A DNA stretch of 64,000 bases from Reticulitermes speratus (lineage: Eukaryota; Arthropoda; Insecta; Blattodea; Rhinotermitidae). The stretch is from contig JAJKFL010000004.1 in assembly GCA_021186555.1 (NCBI GenBank), positions 16,458,406 through 16,522,405 on the forward strand, given 5' to 3'. This document shows, piece by piece, positions 56,183-64,000 of this stretch (its first letter is position 1; each line of letters starts with the position of its first letter). The notes beneath the pieces are model-generated. The model was not told the origin of the DNA. It worked only from the letters and a program-made list of their open reading frames with translations, and did not search any database. Both the position numbers and the translations under genes were made by a program.

Positions 56183-59100
56183 GACAGATGAAGTCTCCGA
56201 TACGTGAAGATTTTAGCCTGAGACGATGTACAATGTTCAAAATATCAGTCACGTCTAGATAAGATTAGTTCGGAACTGTGGGCAAGGCAGTTCTTGTAGT
56301 GGAGTTGTAATTCTACCGTCAGCTATTACTTCTTCAGCAAATCATTTCGGGTTGACGGCCTCGATGTAACTGTGTCAAGAACCTACGTTTCGGAGATCTG
56401 CCATGTCCATAAGTGTGTAAGAAAACTGCCAATCACTAATATGTACAGCAGGTACCTCTCAGTCCGACTCTGAATATGGGGACAGATCAGAACTCCTAAA
56501 GGCTAATCCTGTTTTAATTACTTCGCAGAGAAAGGAGAAAATATTTTTATGTAGCTCCCCACTTAAATTTCTCGCACACAATTTTGCAATGATATCAGCG
56601 TGGTTACAATTTGATGTATATATAGTAAACAATATGACACACTCTACGATTCATAAAAAAAATTAGACCGTCCGTGAGGCAACATACCTCAACAGGTGGA
56701 CGGCGAATTCATTATAGCTACCTCATTTTTATTCTGTAAGGTACTGCGCTGTCTGTAGGAAAAACTCGACTTTAGAGCGAGATGGTAGGAAGAGTTTAGT
56801 ACTGAGTCACATTTCTACAGGTTGTATGTCAGTTTGTTTAAAATTCCCACACTTGAAAGCGAAAGGATGGGGGACTTTTCATCCTTACTTAGAACAGGGG
56901 AATCAGAATAAAGGTACTTCAACTTCAAATCGTTCAGTACGCGTAAACATGCAGATTCTTGCATTTCAACAGGAATATTAATGATGATTCAACCCCATTT
57001 TAAACATATATATATATATATATAACTATTTCTCTGTGTATAGCGACCCAGCATTTTATGCGGCCAGTGAAGAGAAAAGATTGCTATCTATTGGGATGTG
57101 AGGCCGTGTACTTTATTATAAATGTAGATATATAAAGTGTAGAATGATAAGAAGGTTAATGAGTACTAAGGTTTGTGTAAGGACGCGGTCGACTAAGTTT
57201 TCGTTCCGTGTTGACATGCCTAGGCATACTGAAGAATATCACCTAAACCTCAATCATGATAACTGTTATCCTTGCCGACATTTGAACCCAGAACCTTCCA
57301 AGCAAGAAAGAGGATTTTTTAAACTCGACCGCGACATTTGGCAGAAAAAACGTGATATATTCAATAATCTGTGGATGTAACAAATAGCTATTTGATTTAC
57401 GATTCTGATACATAATCTTACAGGTCATTGTCTTAGGAGAGTGCATTGACAACAGGGAAATTAAAATTACAAGAAGAAAATTATAGCCTTAAGAGTCTGC
57501 TCTTTTGATCCTGTGAAATTGACCGCCTACACGCACGCACGCACACGCACACGGGTGGAGCTGTCCTTTAATGCATCCAGGCCCTGGTGCCGTTCTGCTT
57601 CCCAACTGTTCACAGATGTTGGCAACTGAGGGATTATCGATATTCAGGAAACTTCCGCACTTGTTTTAGTTTCATTTTGTATCAGCTTAGTGGGGTTGAA
57701 CGTATCGATATTCGATTTATGTTTTAGATATTTTGTTGTTGAGAATTCCACGCAGATTGGAAAGTTCTCCTGTATATACAATATGTTAGTAATGTCCGTT
57801 ATTTGCGTGAAATTTCTTATCCCTGCTATGGATGTAGCGTACGTAAAACAAATTTTCTCTTACAAAAAAATAAATTTTGCCTTCGTAATTAGTGCCTTAT
57901 TAGCTATGAAGAGAGAAAAAGACATTATTTATGATACAGTGCGTATTTATTTCTTTGTTTATACACATATATATTAACCCATCACATATTTAGGGACCAC
58001 TTTTACGATTTTCATTAAACAATAATGCTACTCCTAAATCTAAATTCTCTGCTTTCGCCAAGACAAACTCCGCAGTCCTGTGAACTTCGCAATTGACAAA
58101 ACCTCTTCCATCATCGCATCAAGACACTGGAATTATGTAAAGAACTTACGTAAGGAAATATCATATTTTGTTTCTAAAATATTCGTATAAACCAAGAAAA
58201 GGGGTTTGCATTATTCAGAGGATATGCGTCTATCAATTTGATACGATTAAAAGGTAAGTAATTTGAATTAGTGGTTAAATATTTGATACTGAGCGAAACT
58301 AAAAGCAGAACTAAAATATCGCAAAGGACGAAATTGCGGCGGCGAAAATCTTCAAGATTTAAACTCGCAATTCTGAAAATATAAATTATAAATAAAATAA
58401 AATAAAATATAAATATAAATTGCAAATATTTCTACCCAATTATTATCCTTTTTCTGTGATTGAGAGCTATTTCATTCACAGTTTCCCTATATTCCTTTAA
58501 TTGCTATCACACTGAAGGAAGAATATTGCATATTTTTAAGAAAATAAAATTGTCTTTATTTATCGCTCTGGACAACGGACTTATGATTTTTTCTAAATGT
58601 GGGTTTTATTATCTGAAATTACAATTTTATGTTCAATGGTAGGATTGTTTTGATTACAATAAATTTACACTTATTGCAAAAATTTCTTTCCCAGTCAAAT
58701 ATAAAAGTGTGCTATTCATCTCCCACATATCTTAAACTAATGTAAAATTCATAGTTTTATCTTTCATGTTATAAAGCTTATATAGAAGATTTACTCAAAT
58801 AATGCAGTGGGAAATTATCTAGAAAACAAGAATTGTGGGTGTTTCTATATGCCTGTAATTTAGCTGGACAATTCAAAATTAACGAAGCTTCTGAATAATG
58901 TAAAAAATGAAATATTTCTAAAACCGTTCAAGTACGATGGAAAAATCATTCATAATAAATAGAAGCGTTTGTGTTCTTCAACATTTCACTGCCCTTTCCC
59001 AAAGTACAATGTTCATCTTCACACAACATTACCGGAGTAATCTCTGTTCGTAAAATGCTGAATTAATCTATGAAAATATTGCCTAACAAAACTAATTTTT

Positions 59101-59500
59101 TCAAAATTTTAGTGAATATTCAGCTCCTTTTTTATTCACTTTGTACGTTCGATGAAGATGACACGTTTAACGACCGAGGGAATGTGTTAAATTACCTTAA
59201 TTTTGACGCTTTAAGTTTAAGTTGAGAGGAAGGCAGTCCTCAGCATTTCCATCGTCACCATTTATATAGTAAAAGGTTCACAGTTTGTGTAATATTTTAT
59301 TGACTCTGTCTATAATAGGAATCTTACAACAAACAGCAATTTTTTCTAAATAAGACAACCTGATCAGTAACTCTAATGGAGAGTAATGTGGTCACTGTAA
59401 GATTGGAATTTAAGTTTTGTGTATAATTCAGCTGAATGTCAGACTTTAAATTGTTAGTGCTTGTAAAGTATAGTGTACATAAAATATTTTTATATAAAGT
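56183..59500. other. Non-coding stretch with simple repeats; probably intron
   Basis: (TA)n at 57006-57024 and a CACG/CGCA-type tract at 57531-57552. A box B-like GGGTTCAAATG is on the minus strand near 57290-57280 without a clear box A. No exon was recognised, so upstream exons of the Ig gene must lie further left or are too short to see. Confidence 0.45.
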
Positions 59501-59502
59501 GC

Positions 59503-59520
59503 TTTGATTTTCTCTAGCAG
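59503..59520 (+). promoter_or_regulatory. Splice acceptor of the Ig-domain exon
   Basis: TTTGATTTTCTCTAGCAG: a pyrimidine-rich tract ending in CAG, directly before the coding exon. A second AG (TCTAG at 59514-59518 region) is possible but less favoured. Confidence 0.75.
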
Positions 59521-59843
59521 ATGGCGGTCTGCAAGATGCCAACGACAACAGCAGCAGCAGCAACAGCAACAAAGGCAAGAACAAATACAATAACAACATT
59601 GACCAGAACGTTACATGGATCACTCCTGCACACAACTATCATCGTCCCCATCATCATTACCAACAACCAGTCGTTTTACGCCACCAACACAATCACATCC
59701 GGCACCACCACGTGCACCACTGGGGTCCATTTTTCGAAGAGGATGGGAAAAATGCGAGCGAAGGGGGCCAACTGGCCCTTGAAGTTCCTCTGGGAGGATC
59801 AGTTCATCTCAACTGTCGTGTTGGCATGTTGCGTGACAAGACG
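59521..59843 (+). CDS. Internal exon of a Dpr/Zig-8-like immunoglobulin-domain protein
   Basis: The exon is 323 bases. The first two bases complete a split codon, then 107 codons run to the donor. Residues 1-66 are a low-complexity Asn/Ser then His/Gln-rich linker with a glycosylation sequon NVT (29-31). Residues 67-107 read GPFFEEDGKNASEGGQLALE and then VPLGGSVHLNCRVGMLRDKT. This is the start of an Ig domain: strands A and B with the first disulphide Cys (98), then the C strand lead-in; NAS (77-79) is a second sequon. In Dpr proteins (neuronal surface partners of DIP proteins in synaptic wiring) the next exon starts V-S-W, and an intron after 'xDKT' fits that. Signal peptide, the rest of Ig1, Ig2 and the membrane anchor are outside this exon. 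The 109-codon ATG frame starting at 59521 is a different, unrelated frame. Confidence 0.8.
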
Positions 59844-59849
59844 GTAAGT
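59844..59849 (+). promoter_or_regulatory. Splice donor GTAAGT
   Basis: Exact consensus donor after ACAAGACG, ending the Ig exon in phase 0. Reading through gives VSTEAIGNT, which is not Ig-like. Confidence 0.8.
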
Positions 59850-61174
59850 ACAGAGGCCATAGGTAATACTCTTAACAGTTTGGCTTACAGAAACAGTGTG
59901 TGAGACTACGCCAAAGGCTCTGACAGTCATCAGAAACGGACGAGAAATAGTGTGTTGTCGATCAGACATGCATGAAGGAATATGATTGTTCTTACAGGAA
60001 TTTGCACTACTAATATTTGGACCTGCGAAATAGTGCAGTGGTTAAGTACAGTAACAGACAAAAATTTTATTCAAGATATATTAAAACACACAAATTTCGA
60101 GAAACGCGTGTATCATTCGGTTTAAGCCTTCTGTTTCCAGATGATATCTAAACTTTTAAAGAATAATATACACACAAAAATAACTTTCCAATAGTGTTTG
60201 ATAAGTTAGCTACTTTGTCCCTGACATTAAAACAAGACAATGGTTTACGACTGTCTGGGAGCAGGGACCGAAATACGTATTTAGACCAAAGAACGGGTAA
60301 GTAAAACTCGACCAAACCAAACTGCATAATCAGATGTCGCATAATTTGTATTCTTCGCCAAATATTAATAGAGTGACAAAGTCAGTGAGAGTGAGCTATG
60401 TGGGGAATTTTGCACGCTTGGGGGAAGTATATGCGGATGTTCGTCCAAGAAACCTGAACGGATGCATCAACATGAGAGAGACAGGTACTATGAGGAGAAA
60501 AATACGGAGGTGAAATATAAATGAATATTGCATTAATACATCTGGTGTATTTTCTGATTAGGATAGCGATCATTAGTTTGTTCTTGGGTACATGACAATA
60601 AGCAGCATGTGTTATGACAGTATCTACTTATGTTATGGTGAGGATGTCCTCGAGTGGCCGAAATTTCATAACAGGTTTCGTAAAAATGTGGTGAAATTTT
60701 TCAAAAATTGAAATGGGTGGCACACAGCTACACAGGCATAAAACATGGTGCCCTAACAAGCCAACTTATGTGCATTTTAGAAGAGAAGTACGCTATATTT
60801 GTGTCTGTTGGGTGGTGATGCAATGCAGATTGACTGAGAGGTACCCGAGGCCTAGAGAAACAAGTTCCTCTATCGTTATATTACTGTAGTGAATATTCAG
60901 GTAGCAGATTCCTCGGAAACTTTGGTAGAGCTCTGCCAAACTACAATTCGTCACATTTCAGAACACCGTAGTAGTAACGGACTATTGACCGTATTGACAA
61001 TTTTAAATCTCAGATTCCTACGAAATGTTTTAAATACCAAGCTTCTTCTTTCATAAATTAAAAGACTAAGGTAGAGTCCGTGCGCATGACATGAGGAAGT
61101 ATGCGAGGAAATGGATGTATAGCTGCACTTCATTTTAACTTCTGCATTACATAGAGGTCAAATGTCAACTTCAC
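59850..61174 (+). other. Intron of the Ig-domain gene, nothing recognised
   Basis: A box A-like GTGCAGTGGTTAAGTAC near 60031-60047 hints at a SINE scrap. No next exon (expected V-S-W codons after an AG) was seen. Confidence 0.45.
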
Positions 61175-61365
61175 ACTCCTGCCGCTTCATCCTTGGGAAA
61201 GAGCCCCTGGTTCTCGTTAAATATAAGGCTGGATGAGCCGGAGACCCGGATGCGCTAGGGCAGAGAAAAATGTCTTGCTCCTCCCAGGAATCGAAAGATG
61301 ACTGTTATCCTGTCCTGTCCGTAGCCTTGTCACTGTACCGATTGCGCTATTCTGGCTCCTCTCCC
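61175..61365 (-). mobile_element. tRNA-derived SINE
   Basis: The minus strand shows GAGCCAGAATAGCGCAATCG (about 61358-61339, box A-like) and CTTTCGATTCCTGG (about 61298-61285, box B-like). The body has GGGTCTCCGGCTCATCCAGC and, at its end, CGGCAGGAGTGTGAAG. The fragment at 22286-22395 appears related. It sits inside the Ig-gene intron in antisense. Confidence 0.6.
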
Positions 61366-64000
61366 ACGAGTTATGATCAAAGGGCCCCGGTCCAGTATTA
61401 GGCCTATATCAATCTTACAGACATTTTGAAGACTCCTAAGATGGGGTGTTAGTCCCAGATTAAGGCTCAGATATGCTTATACAAAATGGAACACAGTAAA
61501 ACACAGAAGCAGTCATACACCAATTTCCCAAGCCAATTACACGTCGTGATTCTAATATGTGTTTGAATAGGTTTTTATATATACAATCGTTATGTACCTT
61601 AATAAAATAAGGTTACGACGAGGCCTTGTTTTACAGCTGTTTATTTTACGCCTTTTTTGCTTTAACGCCCATTGCCAATTTACACCACTTTTTAATTTGT
61701 GCTCTCTTATTTTCGGTTTAACACCCTTAGGCTGGCCGCCTTCTACAACGCTTACCCCTATTTATTATAGAAATATCGTTTTTGATTTACGTTTTTTTAT
61801 TTACGCCCACTTTTTCAGAAAGCTAAACAAGGCTTAAAAAAGGGGCTACAATATCTAACTTTCCCATCCCTACTTTATCCTTCTCATTAAAACCCCTCTT
61901 TTTTATTTTGTATTAATAATTACATTTATTTAAATTTATAAACATATTTTATATAGCACAGCTTCCTCAACGTGGCCTCATATTTCCTTCCTATATCCGT
62001 CATTGTTACGTACCAACTCTCACGTTTTAATATCCCTGTCTCCTATTAGTCTATCCACATGACCCTAAAGATGATCTCCGTTTCCTGTATGAGAACCACG
62101 TCTTCCTATGCTCACTTTACTCTTCTTCTTTTTCTTCTTGACTCCGCGCTTAAAAACTTCCTACGTAAATTTCAAACATTAATACTGTAAATGGAGAATC
62201 CACGATCCTCTTGCTGTTCTCTTGTTTGCTCGTATGTTGCAGGAAGAACGCCACATTTTATTTAAGTGGATGGAAAATATGATTACTCCCTGGAAAAATA
62301 TTTTTAACCACAAACACGTCATGCTTAACAGTATAGCTTTATACATTTTTGCTTCCAAATGGAGGAAAATCGCCAAATATTGTGTTTGAAGGATAAATTT
62401 TAGTGGCCATCAATTCTACTCTTAAGGTCAAAATATTACGTTCTAAACATTTACGTGTGTCTTAACAACAGAGCAGGTAAATTTAATTTGAACAAATTAC
62501 AAGAGCTTTACAACAGATAGTTCTGGGCGAATATTATAATTATTATCTTAATTCTTGGTATCCCAATGCGCTATTTAATAAAATTTCAGCTTAAAAATAA
62601 TAGGAATATTTCCCTGTCGGTAAAACAATCTTTATTGCATCTTGAACTGCTACATGAAATTGCGACGTGTTTCGAAATCTGTAGGTCATCTATAGTTGAA
62701 GTCAATTTTGAAATGCAGGGAGATAGTGCACGTTATGCTGAATTGTTTTGTTGTAGTTTTTGTATTTGTTTTTTGTTAAATTTATTCGGGGACAGCTCAA
62801 TAATTTTCACTTTAACTACATGTAATCAGACAAATCAAGATGCAATGTTAGAAAAATAAGAAAAGCCTACAAAATTTAAGTCGAGTGACAGAATATCAGA
62901 CAATTTGGGATATCTAGGCGTGCATAAGCGGGCAATGTTAAAATAAATCCATTAAATTTCATGTAAAGTTGTGGATTTAAGATAACATGCCATCTTAGGT
63001 AACTTATGACGAAACTATAATAAAGTACGAAAATAGTGAAGAAAGCTTGCGGAGGAAATAACTGTTCATTGATGATCATCCACTGAAATGTGAACTACTG
63101 AAATGAAATGAGAAATCCGGTAAGTGAGGCACAGTAGGCCTAGCAGCTCGTCATTAGACTACATCTTGGGATACAGATGTAGGCAATATTCGTCTGAGGT
63201 ACAATTTCTGAAAAGTGCACTTTGTGTTGAAATTTTATAGGACATGTATTGTAGATCTTACACATTCTGGCAGCCTATGTTAAAATATGCTTTCAAACCA
63301 GATTCTACAGCTTTTTCCCATTTACAGAGATAGAATGGCTTCGTGATTTCCGATAAAGCTTTCTGGTGGAATCGGAATAATGTAATCAATATATCGGACT
63401 TATTTTCCACAAACTTGTTTCCGTAAAAATATTTGTAGCAGAAAATTTTCCTTATACACGCAATATACGTGCTGGATATTGTAGTCATTGCTGGAATAAA
63501 ATGTCAGTAATACTGGAGACCCAACAAGAAACTTGGGGGGGGGGGGGTTCATTGGCGACATAACATGGAATAGAGGGTGGGAATTCGCTGAAGGAGAAAG
63601 TGGTTAGGGAGAAGAGCGAGTTGGTTCAAGCTGTGGGGTAATACAGAAGTTGGGGGAGAAGTGGCTGGCCATGGACGTCCTTGAGAATTCTCAAGAAGAA
63701 CATTATATGGAGGATAAAAATCACTAAATTTTAGTCACATGAGATATATAAATTTTTCAATTATCTGGATTTTGCCATACTTTGAACACTACAGAGTAGA
63801 GAACTCAATGCAGAATTTTCAGTGAATCTTCAGATGTTGAAAGAAATATTTTTCGTATCATATTTCGAAACTAAACTCTGATACATGAGGTACTTTGTCT
63901 TTTACGGAAAAGACCAGTAGATTGAATTTGTAGGTGGAAAAATTTTGTAATCCGGCGAGGTAAATCTGACTGTAAATTGAACCCATTTTTAACTCATAAT
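61366..64000 (+). other. Intron/unassigned to window end, with a poly-G tract
   Basis: 13 G at 63535-63547. Frames such as 62566-62859 lack recognised domains. No further exon of the Ig gene was found, so the intron is at least 4.1 kb unless an exon was missed. Confidence 0.45.

Noticed and set aside
59521..59847. ATG-initiated 108-residue frame at the Ig exon
   Set aside because: It starts exactly at the splice acceptor and its product is Thr/Ala-rich nonsense. The +2 frame gives a clear Ig start ending at a consensus donor.

Overview
This looks like nuclear DNA from an insect with a large, AT-rich, repeat-laden genome. The evidence is one exon of a Dpr/Zig-8-type immunoglobulin cell-surface protein, insect-style tRNA-derived SINEs, and many RTE-type LINE remnants. 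There are no operons, phage or CRISPR features. The sequence alone does not fix the species; a cockroach, termite, cricket or stick-insect type genome is a guess.

Layout. 1-1.5 kb: a PIF/Harbinger transposase fragment, a GC-rich foldback, and a LINE C-terminal remnant. 2.5-7 kb: a small foldback element and two old RTE 3' tails. 8-9.2 kb: an internally deleted pogo/Tigger element with one recognisable terminal repeat. 9.35-12.59 kb: a full-span RTE retrotransposon (minus strand) bounded by a perfect 12-bp target-site duplication, its ORF broken. 13.2-14.7 kb: a second, far more decayed RTE (plus strand). 16.5-23.5 kb: SINEs, tandem ~110-150-bp decayed units, and a LINE 3' end finishing in a perfect stem-loop and a (TAG)n tail. 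28.2-33.7 kb: a three-layer nest, in which a hAT element was split by an RTE and the RTE by a 5'-truncated LINE tail. 39.1-44.8 kb: an old RTE tail, then a nearly intact two-ORF LINE of Tx1/L1-like type (minus strand) with a 27-base A tail. 45-57 kb: SINEs, hairpin foldback elements and a small MITE. 59.52-59.84 kb: the host exon with good splice sites.

How it fits together. The host gene seen here is the plus-strand Dpr-like gene. Most of the window upstream of 59.5 kb is probably its intron or intergenic DNA filled by transposons, and 59.84-64 kb is intron. The most notable biology is the LINE at 39.7-44.8 kb. ORF1 and ORF2 share one frame and are separated by a single TAA, and the catalytic Asn motif of the endonuclease lies between that stop and the first ATG of ORF2. 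That arrangement predicts stop readthrough, non-AUG initiation, or a recent stop mutation. I saw no convincing wholly new system beyond this.
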